Source: Opitutia bacterium
GTDB taxonomy: Bacteria > Verrucomicrobiota > Verrucomicrobiia > Opitutales > Opitutaceae
Assembly (NCBI GenBank): GCA_947474365.1
Contig: CANJIU010000040.1
Location: 1 to 64,000, forward strand
Direction of reading: 5' to 3'
DNA length: 64,000 nucleotides
Below, piece after piece: positions 53,238 to 61,253 of this stretch. The position numbers and the translations under genes are program-made. Positions within the stretch are counted from its first letter, which is position 1, and the number at the start of each line of letters is the position of its first letter. The notes under the pieces are model-generated. The model saw only the letters and a program-made list of their open reading frames with translations, searched no databases and was not told the DNA's origin.

Positions 53238-54722
53238 TCAGGGCCCGGCGGCGCGCCAACCTCTTTCCAACCGTGCGGTGAGATCCTTCACGAGCGCGGC
53301 GTTCTCCGGGCGGGCCACGAGGTTTTCCACCTCCGTCGAATCGGAGCCGAGATCGTACAACTCCAGCGCCACGGTCTCGCCCGGGTTCTTGGTCGGATGC
53401 CAGCGCGTGAAGCGATAACGCTCGGTCCGGAGCGAACGACCGGTGATCGCACCGTGCACCACCTGGGTGAACGCGGCGCTCTTCCACGGGCGGTTCGGAG
53501 CATCGAGCAGCCGCACAAAACTCGTGCCTTCGAGGTGCCCGGGCTGCGGCAGTCCGGCAAGTTCGCACAGCGAGGGAAACACATCCACGAATTCCACCAG
53601 CGCCGCACTCTTCCCGCCCGCCTTTCGCCCCGGCGCGCTGACGATGAGCGGCACTCGCGCGGCGATTTCGAAGTCGCTGAGCTTGGCCCAGAGCCCCTGC
53701 TCGCCGAGATGCCAGCCGTGGTCGCCCCAAAGCACGACGATGGTGTTATCCCGCAGACCGAGTCGGTCGAGCTCCGCCAGTAACCGGCCAATCTGCGCGT
53801 CGACAAAGCTCACGCACGCGTAGTAGCCGTGCCGCAGCTCGCGCGCCTGCGCCTCGCTCAGCGGCTCCGTGCCGCCCATGTCGATGTATTGCGAACGCAG
53901 CTCATTGCCGTTTTGGAGCGCCACAGCGGGCGCGCCCACCGGCGCAGCGGGGGGACGCGGCAGCGTGATTTTGGCGCGATCGTAGAGGTCCCAGTATTTC
54001 TTCGGCGCGACGAACGGCAGATGTGGCTTTAGGTAGCCCACCGCGAGGAAGAAGGGTTTGCCTTTAAATTCGCCGAGCGCGGCGATCGCCCGGTCAGTCA
54101 GCTCACCGTCGTAGAGGGCGGCATCCGGTACGTCCGGCGCCTCCGTCGCCAGTCCCTGCACGAAATGCTTCTTCCACTCGTCTGACGCGGCGCCGGACTT
54201 GCCTTCCTTTTTTTCGAATACCTCGCGCGCCACCGCCATGCCACGCGGGGAGAAATAGTATTGCGGCGAACCGTACCAATGCGGGGCGGTCCACGACGCC
54301 GGGTCATCGAACGTGCGGCCCACATTCGTGAACTCGAAGAGTCCGTGGTAAATCTTGCCGAAGGCCTGCGTCTGATAGCCGTGCCGCTTGAATTGCTGCG
54401 GCAGCGTGACAACGTCCGGCACGACTGCGCGGAACTTGGTGCGGTTGTCCGACACTCCCGTCGCGTCCGGCCGCAGCCCCGTCATGATGCTGGAGCGCGT
54501 GGCGTTGCAAACCGGATACTGGCAATACGCCCGGGTGAACACGACCCCGCGCGCCGCGAGCCGGTCGATGTTGGGGCTGACGATGTGCGCCTGCCCGTAG
54601 CAGCCGAGTTCGGGACGGAGATCATCCAGTGCGATGAAAAGCACGTTCGGCCGGGACGCCGCCGCGACGAACGGAGTGCTCCACGCCATCGCAACGGCGA
54701 ACGAGAAAAGGAGTCGAATCAT
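53238..54722 (-). CDS. Exported sulfatase with CNATR active-site motif
   Basis: A 494-residue sulfatase; ATG 54722 opens the signal peptide (MIRLLFSFAVAMAWSTPFVA). The metal ligands are D33-D34 in FIALDDLRPELGCYG. The active-site motif is C72-N-A-T-R (VCNATRSSIMTG), a C-x-A-x-R variant in place of the common C-x-P-S-R; the arginine is kept, so formylglycine conversion remains plausible. LWGDHGWHLGEQGLWAKLS supplies later ligands. It is closely similar to the sulfatase at 39743-41233 (which has CCPSR). It is last in the regulator/ceramidase-like/receptor/sulfatase set, starting 31 bp after the receptor gene's stop. Confidence 0.93.
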   Translation of the reverse strand: MIRLLFSFAVAMAWSTPFVAAASRPNVLFIALDDLRPELGCYGQAHIVSPNIDRLAARGVVFTRAYCQYPVCNATRSSIMTGLRPDATGVSDNRTKFRAVVPDVVTLPQQFKRHGYQTQAFGKIYHGLFEFTNVGRTFDDPASWTAPHWYGSPQYYFSPRGMAVAREVFEKKEGKSGAASDEWKKHFVQGLATEAPDVPDAALYDGELTDRAIAALGEFKGKPFFLAVGYLKPHLPFVAPKKYWDLYDRAKITLPRPPAAPVGAPAVALQNGNELRSQYIDMGGTEPLSEAQARELRHGYYACVSFVDAQIGRLLAELDRLGLRDNTIVVLWGDHGWHLGEQGLWAKLSDFEIAARVPLIVSAPGRKAGGKSAALVEFVDVFPSLCELAGLPQPGHLEGTSFVRLLDAPNRPWKSAAFTQVVHGAITGRSLRTERYRFTRWHPTKNPGETVALELYDLGSDSTEVENLVARPENAALVKDLTARLERGWRAAGP

Positions 54723-54753
54723 GGGGAGGATTGCGGTGAGAGGTGAGTGTGGC

Positions 54754-57672
54754 TCAAAACGATCCGCTGAGACCGAAGGTGTAGCCCGTGCCGAAGTGCT
54801 GAAATTTCCAGATGCGCGTCCGGACATTCTCGTACGTCTCGATCGGGGCGTTCGTGAGATTGCGCGCGTTGACGAACGCGCGGACCTCGCCGAACAACCG
54901 GACGCTCAGGTTCGCATCGAGCAGGGTTCGCGCCTTCCGATAGCGCACCACTGCCCCGCCAGACACCAGGGTGTCGTCGGTCCAGGTCGAGAGGAGCGAA
55001 GCGATGATTCTCCGGTGGGAATACATCAATCCGCCATTGGCCAGGGCTGGAGACGTGCTCGCGGCGAGCGACTCGTCGCTGAATCGGTTTTTCGTATAGC
55101 TCGCGACCGCTCCGAGTCCCTTCCACAAGCCGGGCAGAAAGGTGAAGCGCTGGCGGTACTCCACTTCAAAGCCATCGATCTTCAAGTCGCCGCGATTCAC
55201 CGTGGTGGTGAACAGGTAACCCGGATAGGTCCCGCCGAGTCCGATATTCTCGGCCGGCACCTGGGTGGTCTGGACCTGCCGGTCCTTGAGATTGTTGGCG
55301 AAGTAGCCGACCGAAAGCGTGCCGGCCGGCTCGAAATAGAACTCCACGCGGGCCACCCGCTTGTTCGCATGCTCCGGCTGGAGGCTCGGGTTCGGAATGT
55401 TCCCCGTCATCGTCGAATCGTTAATCGTCGCCCGCCCGGTCAGATTCGTCAGATCCGGCCGCAACGTGGATTCACCATAGCCCGATGTGAACCACAGGTT
55501 TCTCGTCACCCGGTACTTTCCCGACAAAAAACGAAAGCGGTCGTCCGATTGGCCCCGTCGCACCACCGCCACCAGGCGCTCGAAGAGTTTCCCTTCGTTG
55601 TGCGTGGATTCGAATCGCAATCCGCCCTCCAATGCCAGTTTGCCCGGCCGAATTCCACCCATGAGGTACGCCGCCCGGACGGTTTCCTTCGCGATTTGAT
55701 CGGGAAACAGATTGTTCAAATCGGTCAGATTGGACGCGCTGGGGATCAGCGCCGACGGCGGCGACAACGCAATCAACCGGGCGTCCGACACCGGCAGCGT
55801 CCCGTCACCGAACATATTCCCTCCCACCTGCGGATTGTAGCGCACCGGCGAGAGCGGGCGCGGCGACTGCACCCGGCTGCCACTCGCTCCCACGTACTCG
55901 TAGGTGTAGGTGAGCTGACTGTTGCGATAATCCTGTTGGTCGAGGTTGGCACCCGCCTTCAAAAACCCGGGAACCTTGACGTCGGGTGTCCACGTGACGT
56001 CCGCCCGGGCATTGTACTCTTTCTTCACGATCGCGTTCAGCGTCTTGGAAACATTGGGAGAAGGAAAAACCGTCTGCCAGGTCTTGGGATCGTAGATGCT
56101 GCCGCCCGACGTCTGCGTAAAGGTCCAGGCTGTGGAGCCTTCGTTGCTGCGCACCGCGGTCCAACCCAGCGGATACGCGGAGGCGCTCGCGGTCAGGTTC
56201 ATGTTGCCCTGGCCGTCGCTTCCGTAACCCCAATCCGTTTTTCCCGAAGAGTACGTGCCGGCCAGACTGGCATCCCAGTTTCCCTTCTTGAACGTCAGAC
56301 GGGGAGCAAGGCGCGCGTTGGTCAGATTTCGCTCGGCGAGGCCGTTCACCATGCCAATCCGCGTCGTCTCATTTGCGGTTTGCCGCGCAATCACTGTCGT
56401 CAGGTTGGAGCCGGGGCTGAGGTTCGGCCGGGTCGTGACAAGGTTCAGCGTACGGTTGAAGAAATCAATGTCGGTGGTGCTGTATTGCCCCGCCAGCGAG
56501 AGCGCCACGCCCTCGTCGATCTTGAAATCCACCTTCAACGTGCCGACTGAGCGGATGGCCTCGAACGGTCCGTCGGTGTAGCTGATCGTCGTCACCACGG
56601 CCGGCTCGGGACTCGCGGCCGTCGGCGCATAATTGTAGGTCAGAGTCGTGCTCTTCTGCTCGTTCATGCGGCGCGAGCGTGTGGCCGAGGCCGCGATCCC
56701 GAGCCGCTGCCCCAGGAAACTCTCTGCGTATTCCAACGAGCCTCCCGGGCCGATCATATGTTTGAGATCCGCCCCCAGACCGGGGCGCTTGCCGAGCGAT
56801 AGGTTGTACTGGTTGGCGTTGGCCATGAGCTGCCAGGTGAGCAGCCGCCCCCGGCGATCAAAGGCCGAGCGGGAGACAAGGTTGATGCTGCCGGCCGGCG
56901 CGTTCCCTGGGAGATCGGGGCGCCCCACCTTATTCACCTCGATGCTGCTGACTCCGGCCGTACCCAATTGACCCGCCTGAGGCTGGCGGCTGTCGATGCT
57001 GTTGGTCACCGCCATCCCATCAACCATCACGCCGCCGTACTTGGGCGCCATGCCGCCCATGCGGACCGACTGCGCGTTGTCCTCGCTGAAGTCGACCTCG
57101 ACCCCTGGCGTGTATTTCAGGAGTTCGGCGACATTGCGCGAAGGCAGATCGCCATAGGCGTCGATCGCCACCACGTTCTTCGCCTCGACGGCGGCGCGCT
57201 GGCTCATCAACGCCTTGGCGCTGCCCTCCGGCTCACTGGAAACGACAAACGCATCCAGCTTCAACGGGCGCCCCACCGAGTCGGCGGCGAGGAGGCTCCG
57301 AAGTTCGATGTTCTGGGTGATCGTTTCGCCGCGGCGCAATTCGACCGCAGCGTAGGCCGTTTCATAACCCGTGTAGCTTACGGCCAACCGCATCCGACCG
57401 GCTGGAAGCCCGCTGATCCGGTACGAACCGCCCGGCTGTGACAACACCGTCGCCTCGTGGCCCTCGATCCGCACCTCGGCATCGGCGACATATTCGCCGG
57501 TGGCAGGGTTGACGATCCGGCCCGCCACCGTCGCGCCGGAATCCTGCGCGACGACCGGGACCGACAACAACCACGCCAGCAAAAGGACCGCCGTCGCCCG
57601 CCACCGGCAGGGCGGTGCCTCTGACGGAATTCTGCAGGGGTGAGATTCGGTGCGGGGCGCGGGGGTACTCAT
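54754..57672 (-). CDS. TonB-dependent receptor with carboxypeptidase-like N-terminal domain
   Basis: A 972-residue outer-membrane receptor. Signal peptide (core TAVLLLAWLLSVPVVAQ), CarboxypepD-like domain (about 45-125; GRIVNPATGEYVADAEVRIE), TonB-box region LDAFVVSSE, and a plug with LKYTPGVEVDFSEDNAQSVR and MGGMAPKYGGVMVDGMAV. The barrel ends in F (FGLSGSF). The start at ATG 57672 gives a normal lipophilic signal after a short basic lead. It lies 32 bp after the ceramidase-like gene and 31 bp before the sulfatase gene, so the three are almost certainly cotranscribed with the regulator at 59143. The ligand is unknown, probably the product of the co-encoded hydrolases. Confidence 0.94.
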   Translation of the reverse strand: MSTPAPRTESHPCRIPSEAPPCRWRATAVLLLAWLLSVPVVAQDSGATVAGRIVNPATGEYVADAEVRIEGHEATVLSQPGGSYRISGLPAGRMRLAVSYTGYETAYAAVELRRGETITQNIELRSLLAADSVGRPLKLDAFVVSSEPEGSAKALMSQRAAVEAKNVVAIDAYGDLPSRNVAELLKYTPGVEVDFSEDNAQSVRMGGMAPKYGGVMVDGMAVTNSIDSRQPQAGQLGTAGVSSIEVNKVGRPDLPGNAPAGSINLVSRSAFDRRGRLLTWQLMANANQYNLSLGKRPGLGADLKHMIGPGGSLEYAESFLGQRLGIAASATRSRRMNEQKSTTLTYNYAPTAASPEPAVVTTISYTDGPFEAIRSVGTLKVDFKIDEGVALSLAGQYSTTDIDFFNRTLNLVTTRPNLSPGSNLTTVIARQTANETTRIGMVNGLAERNLTNARLAPRLTFKKGNWDASLAGTYSSGKTDWGYGSDGQGNMNLTASASAYPLGWTAVRSNEGSTAWTFTQTSGGSIYDPKTWQTVFPSPNVSKTLNAIVKKEYNARADVTWTPDVKVPGFLKAGANLDQQDYRNSQLTYTYEYVGASGSRVQSPRPLSPVRYNPQVGGNMFGDGTLPVSDARLIALSPPSALIPSASNLTDLNNLFPDQIAKETVRAAYLMGGIRPGKLALEGGLRFESTHNEGKLFERLVAVVRRGQSDDRFRFLSGKYRVTRNLWFTSGYGESTLRPDLTNLTGRATINDSTMTGNIPNPSLQPEHANKRVARVEFYFEPAGTLSVGYFANNLKDRQVQTTQVPAENIGLGGTYPGYLFTTTVNRGDLKIDGFEVEYRQRFTFLPGLWKGLGAVASYTKNRFSDESLAASTSPALANGGLMYSHRRIIASLLSTWTDDTLVSGGAVVRYRKARTLLDANLSVRLFGEVRAFVNARNLTNAPIETYENVRTRIWKFQHFGTGYTFGLSGSF

Positions 57673-57704
57673 GGAAATCGACGGCGTGATTTACGCTCCG
57701 GCAG

Positions 57705-59117
57705 CTACGGCTTCTTCACTTGCTCCAGCAATTCAAGCGCCACCGCGACCAGCTGCTCCCCGGATCCGGCGGCGCCTCGGGCACTGACGACCTCGTACAG
57801 TCCTTCGGGATACGCGCTGCGGTTGGGGATGTAGCCGATGGTACCGTTGGCGAGTTCGGCAATCAATGTGTGCGAGAACGGTGACGCCTGCTTCAGCGCC
57901 AGCCCCAGCTCGACAAACATCTCTCCGGGAAAGGAGACAATCGCGAGCTGGTCGCTGACGGCGACGACCTGCACTTCGACCTGGAGCGGGATGTTCTGGT
58001 TGGCCAGCGTATCGAGGATGCACACGGTCTTCGCCTTGGCCGGAATGCTATGGGAGGGACTGGCGATGTTCGGCGCCATCGCGCGTGCCTCGGCGATTTC
58101 CGCCTCCGTGAACGTGCGGCGCTGCAATGTCACCATCTGCGAGCGCACCCGCGGCACGAAGGTCCGCTGCGGCACCAACTCCGGCAACGCACGAAACACG
58201 GCGGCGGCGAGCATGGTGCCGACGCGCTCGCCTGCATTGGGCCCGTTCTGGTTTCCGGCCCAGCTGACATTGATCTGGTTCACGTTTCCGCAACAGCCGT
58301 TGGCAAAGAACGTCAGCATCTCGGGGCCGAAATATTCGGCGAGCCGCTTGGCGAGATAGCCAGGGTAATCCGGCGACCATTTGTTTCCCGAGATCACGGT
58401 CGGGTGCATCGCAAAGTTGACATACGTTGCCAGCGGCACGGCCGGCTTGCCTGCGGTCGTGAGATGCCAGATGCCTACTTCGGGGTCGATGGGACCGGCA
58501 GGACGCGCGATGGCCTTGCTCAAGCGCGGACCCTGCCACGAAAAGCTCCCGTCCTTCATGACGAAACGGCGGTTGAAGCTGAGATTTTCCTCCCGCCCCT
58601 TCGCCACCGAGGCCTGCGCCGGGGCGAGCTTCCCGTTTGCCTCCTCCACCGCGCGGGCGATGAGCGTGGCCAGCCGGCCCATGTACTCCGTGACCTGCGG
58701 CGTGTTCGCGCCCGTGACCTCGTCCATCATGTTCCCGCGCGTCAGCACCGGACCGCTGTGCGTATGCGTGGCGGAGATCATCACCCGCTCACCGGTTATG
58801 CCCGACTGTTCCGCAATGAGCTTCCGCGCCGCCACGACCAGAGTCCGCGGCAGGTAGGCGACATCGAGCACGACAAACGCTACCTTTTCCCCACCCTGCT
58901 CAATCACAATGGCCTTGGCGTGCAGCGCATCAATCATACCGACACTGCGCACCAGGGCATACGCCCCGCCCCGCGGCATGCCGACCGGCGGCGTGATGTC
59001 GACCTGCGCCGCACCGGCGCGGAAGGGTGAATCGGCGGCAACGGCGATGGGATTCGCGGAAAAGACGCAAGCCAGGAGGACGGCCAGGATGCAAAAACGA
59101 CTGAGGAGCGTAATCAT
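57705..59117 (-). CDS. Neutral/alkaline non-lysosomal ceramidase-like hydrolase
   Basis: A 470-residue exported protein with a signal peptide (to about 28) and the N-terminal ceramidase fold: FRAGAAQVDITPPVGMPRGG (32-51), and the ISATHTHSGPVLTRG motif with H118, H120 and nucleophile-position S121. HPTVISGNKWSPDYPGY and NGCCGNVNQINVSWAG resemble the family's zinc-site regions. True ceramidases add a C-terminal Ig-like domain, which is absent. Many such truncated homologues in PVC bacteria lie beside sulfatases and DUF1501 genes and probably act on other amides or esters. It is 25 bp after the regulator gene and 32 bp before the receptor gene. Confidence 0.9.
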   Translation of the reverse strand: MITLLSRFCILAVLLACVFSANPIAVAADSPFRAGAAQVDITPPVGMPRGGAYALVRSVGMIDALHAKAIVIEQGGEKVAFVVLDVAYLPRTLVVAARKLIAEQSGITGERVMISATHTHSGPVLTRGNMMDEVTGANTPQVTEYMGRLATLIARAVEEANGKLAPAQASVAKGREENLSFNRRFVMKDGSFSWQGPRLSKAIARPAGPIDPEVGIWHLTTAGKPAVPLATYVNFAMHPTVISGNKWSPDYPGYLAKRLAEYFGPEMLTFFANGCCGNVNQINVSWAGNQNGPNAGERVGTMLAAAVFRALPELVPQRTFVPRVRSQMVTLQRRTFTEAEIAEARAMAPNIASPSHSIPAKAKTVCILDTLANQNIPLQVEVQVVAVSDQLAIVSFPGEMFVELGLALKQASPFSHTLIAELANGTIGYIPNRSAYPEGLYEVVSARGAAGSGEQLVAVALELLEQVKKP

Positions 59118-59142
59118 GAGGGGTGAGAGATTGCCGTCGGGT

Positions 59143-59877
59143 TCAGCGGCCGCGTCCTTTGTTGGACGCGACGGCGGCCTTCACCCGACGCGGCTTCAGA
59201 TGCAGTTCACTCCGCGTCGTCTCGATGTGCCGGGACATCGCCCGCGCGGCAGCGGATGCATTTCGCTCCAAGATGGCCTGTAATATCAGGCCGTGCTCTC
59301 TAATCGCCGACTCCGTGGTCACCAGACTGTAGCCGCGCATGAGGCTGGCCCGGAGCAGATCGCACAGAGAAACCATCAGCAGCGCAGCAATCTGGTTCCC
59401 CGACGCAGTCGCGATTCCGCAGTGAAACTCAATGTCCGCCGCCACGGCCGTCGCGGAGTCCTTCGCCGCAATCAGTCGCTGGTGGACCGCCTGCAATTTC
59501 ACGAGCTGCGTCGAGGTCGCCTGCTCCGCCACGCGTCGCGCGTTTTCAGGTTCAAGTACCAGCCGAATCTGCACCAACTGCCTCAACCGCTCCTCCTCAT
59601 CCGGAACGAGCAGTTCCATCGCGCTGCTCATCGGCTTATGCAGTTTGTCCACTGTCTTGATCCCGATGCCCTGCCGGATCTCCAGCAAGCCCTGCATCTC
59701 CAGCCGCTTCATCGCCTCGCGCACGACGCTGCGGCTGACGCCCATCTGGGTGGAGAGCTCGCGCTCCGTCGGCAGCCAGCCATCGTCCTCCTTTTGATCG
59801 CGCCGCGCCAATTCCGCGAGACGCTGGCAAACCTTCTCGACCAACGACGGGGAACGCGCAATGGCATCGACGATCAT
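59143..59877 (-). CDS. FadR-type GntR transcriptional regulator (FCD domain)
   Basis: A 244-residue cytoplasmic regulator. The winged-helix DNA-binding domain (about 12-75) has WLPTERELSTQMGVSRSVVR and EAMKRLEMQGLLEIRQGIGI, the standard GntR recognition-helix region. The FCD ligand-binding domain (about 95-215) has the helical pattern RLVLEPENARRVAE, DIEFHCGIATASGNQ and HGLILQAILERNASAAARAM, with likely metal or ligand histidines in FHCGI and EHGLI. A TGGTCTGACCA palindrome lies directly upstream, so it probably represses its own operon, releasing when a small organic acid or sugar acid binds. Downstream genes are the ceramidase-like hydrolase, receptor and sulfatase. Confidence 0.94.
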   Translation of the reverse strand: MIVDAIARSPSLVEKVCQRLAELARRDQKEDDGWLPTERELSTQMGVSRSVVREAMKRLEMQGLLEIRQGIGIKTVDKLHKPMSSAMELLVPDEEERLRQLVQIRLVLEPENARRVAEQATSTQLVKLQAVHQRLIAAKDSATAVAADIEFHCGIATASGNQIAALLMVSLCDLLRASLMRGYSLVTTESAIREHGLILQAILERNASAAARAMSRHIETTRSELHLKPRRVKAAVASNKGRGR

Positions 59878-59893
59878 CCGGGCAGGTAGTCAG

Positions 59894-59912
59894 GTGGTCT
59901 GACCACTGTCAA
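59894..59912 (-). promoter_or_regulatory. FadR-type operator overlapping a TTGACA box
   Basis: The palindrome gtggtctgaccac (59894-59906) matches the FCD/GntR consensus TNGTNNNACNA exactly (TGGTCTGACCA). It directly follows, on the minus strand, a perfect -35 hexamer TTGACA (59907-59912). The -10 region is weak (TACCTG or CTACCT) and ends about 5 nt before the ATG at 59877, so the transcript may be leaderless. Position and symmetry fit autorepression of the regulator's operon. Confidence 0.7.
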
Positions 59913-59930
59913 TGCACCGTCTCCCCAAGG

Positions 59931-61253
59931 TCAGCGCGCCGCCGATTTCCGGAAATGCCGGTCCGCAAACGCGAGGTACTGCTCCCAGTCGTAAGTCGTG
60001 ATGTCGTGCTTGCCCGTGCGGAGGTGATAACCGATGCGGTGCCCGATGGGATGATCGGGCGCGGGGAAATCGGCCGTGCCCACTCCTTCCTGTCCGAACA
60101 GCCGGTACACCGGCGCCGCGTGGACGGCGCTGAGAAACTCGCCACGCGGGTCGGAGAGATCGTCGAGGGTGGCGCTCGCCACGTAGAGCGGGCGCGGGGC
60201 GATCAACCCCAGCAACATGTGCTGATCAAACGGCAGTTCGGCAGCGCGTCCAACCCAGCTCCGGAAGCGTTCGCAGTAACGGTAAGCCGCATGTTCAATC
60301 GAATAGGCGATCGTCTCGCCAAAGTCGCGACGGGCCAGCGACGCCCCGCCCTCCCCGCTTTGGTTCGAAATCACAATCGCAAACCGTTCGTCTTGCGCAC
60401 CGGCCCAGAGCGCGGCTTTCCCATGACGGGAATGCCCCACGACCGCCACCCGGCGCGCGTCCACCGCCGGTTGCGTTTCGAGATAGTCCAACGCTCGGCT
60501 CAGTCCCCAGCCCCAGGCGCCAAGCGCACCCCACTCGTCGGGCCGCGCGACAGTTCGCCCTTCGCGGCGCATCACGTAACCGCGCAGCCCGTTCTTCCAG
60601 CCGTCGAAATGGTCCTCCTCGACGTCACCATAGAAAAACGTCGCGACCGCATACCCGCGCCGCAGCAGCAGCGCCAGCGGCCAGCGTGAGGCATGGAAGC
60701 CGCGCGTGGCTTCCGTGACGCGGTTGCGCACCACGCCCGCGTCGGCGTTGGTCATCACAAAGCGCTCAGCGAGCGGAAGCGATGGGTCCGCCTCCACGCT
60801 CGCGTTGCCAAAATAATTCAGCCCCAGGAAAACCGGCACCGGCCCCTTCACGCCGTTGGGCACATAGAGCATGAGCTGGATCAGCGGCGCCGCGGAATCA
60901 TCGAAGAACCGCAACGTAACGAGCGTGCGCGTCGCCAGGCCGTCGACGGCGTCGACCCTTGTCGCCGTGACCTCGGCGCGCACCTGCGGCGACAGGTCCG
61001 GGGTCACACCGTACATGTTCGCGGCAAACGAGCGCAGGATCTCCGCACGACGCTTGGAGCGCCAGGTCGCGACATCGGTAACGCGCGCGCCGTCTTCGCC
61101 GAGCAATGCGTCAGGAAGGGTGTAAGAACCAACCTTGGTCTCGTCGTGGTTGAAGCGGTTCGCCGGGGCTGCTTCAAGCGGGGCAAACGCGAGCGTCGCC
61201 AGCGCAAGCGCCCAATAACCGCCCAGGAGTCGTTTGCCCGGGTCGGACTTCAC
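59931..61253 (-). CDS. Carbohydrate esterase family 15 (glucuronoyl esterase-like)
   Basis: A 440-residue exported alpha/beta hydrolase. CE15 enzymes cut the ester linking 4-O-methylglucuronic acid of xylan to lignin alcohols, releasing lignin-carbohydrate crosslinks. The signal runs to about 29. Conserved features are FLGLNYFGNASV, the nucleophile S275 in VVGHSRHGKAALW, SNQSGEGGASLARRDFGET with the likely acidic partner E301, and the C-terminal histidine region DHPIGHRIGYH. Opitutaceae encode characterised bacterial CE15 enzymes (such as OtCE15A from Opitutus terrae). Its start overlaps the upstream sulfatase stop (ATGA, 61250-61253). The 53-bp gap to the next gene holds the regulator's operator. 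Confidence 0.92.
   Translation of the reverse strand: MKSDPGKRLLGGYWALALATLAFAPLEAAPANRFNHDETKVGSYTLPDALLGEDGARVTDVATWRSKRRAEILRSFAANMYGVTPDLSPQVRAEVTATRVDAVDGLATRTLVTLRFFDDSAAPLIQLMLYVPNGVKGPVPVFLGLNYFGNASVEADPSLPLAERFVMTNADAGVVRNRVTEATRGFHASRWPLALLLRRGYAVATFFYGDVEEDHFDGWKNGLRGYVMRREGRTVARPDEWGALGAWGWGLSRALDYLETQPAVDARRVAVVGHSRHGKAALWAGAQDERFAIVISNQSGEGGASLARRDFGETIAYSIEHAAYRYCERFRSWVGRAAELPFDQHMLLGLIAPRPLYVASATLDDLSDPRGEFLSAVHAAPVYRLFGQEGVGTADFPAPDHPIGHRIGYHLRTGKHDITTYDWEQYLAFADRHFRKSAAR

Noticed and set aside
52876..53730. N-terminal extension of the TonB receptor frame to 53730
   Set aside because: It runs through a non-coding repeat and antisense to the 3' end of the sulfatase gene. The translation is arginine-rich and the signal peptide begins only near 52875.
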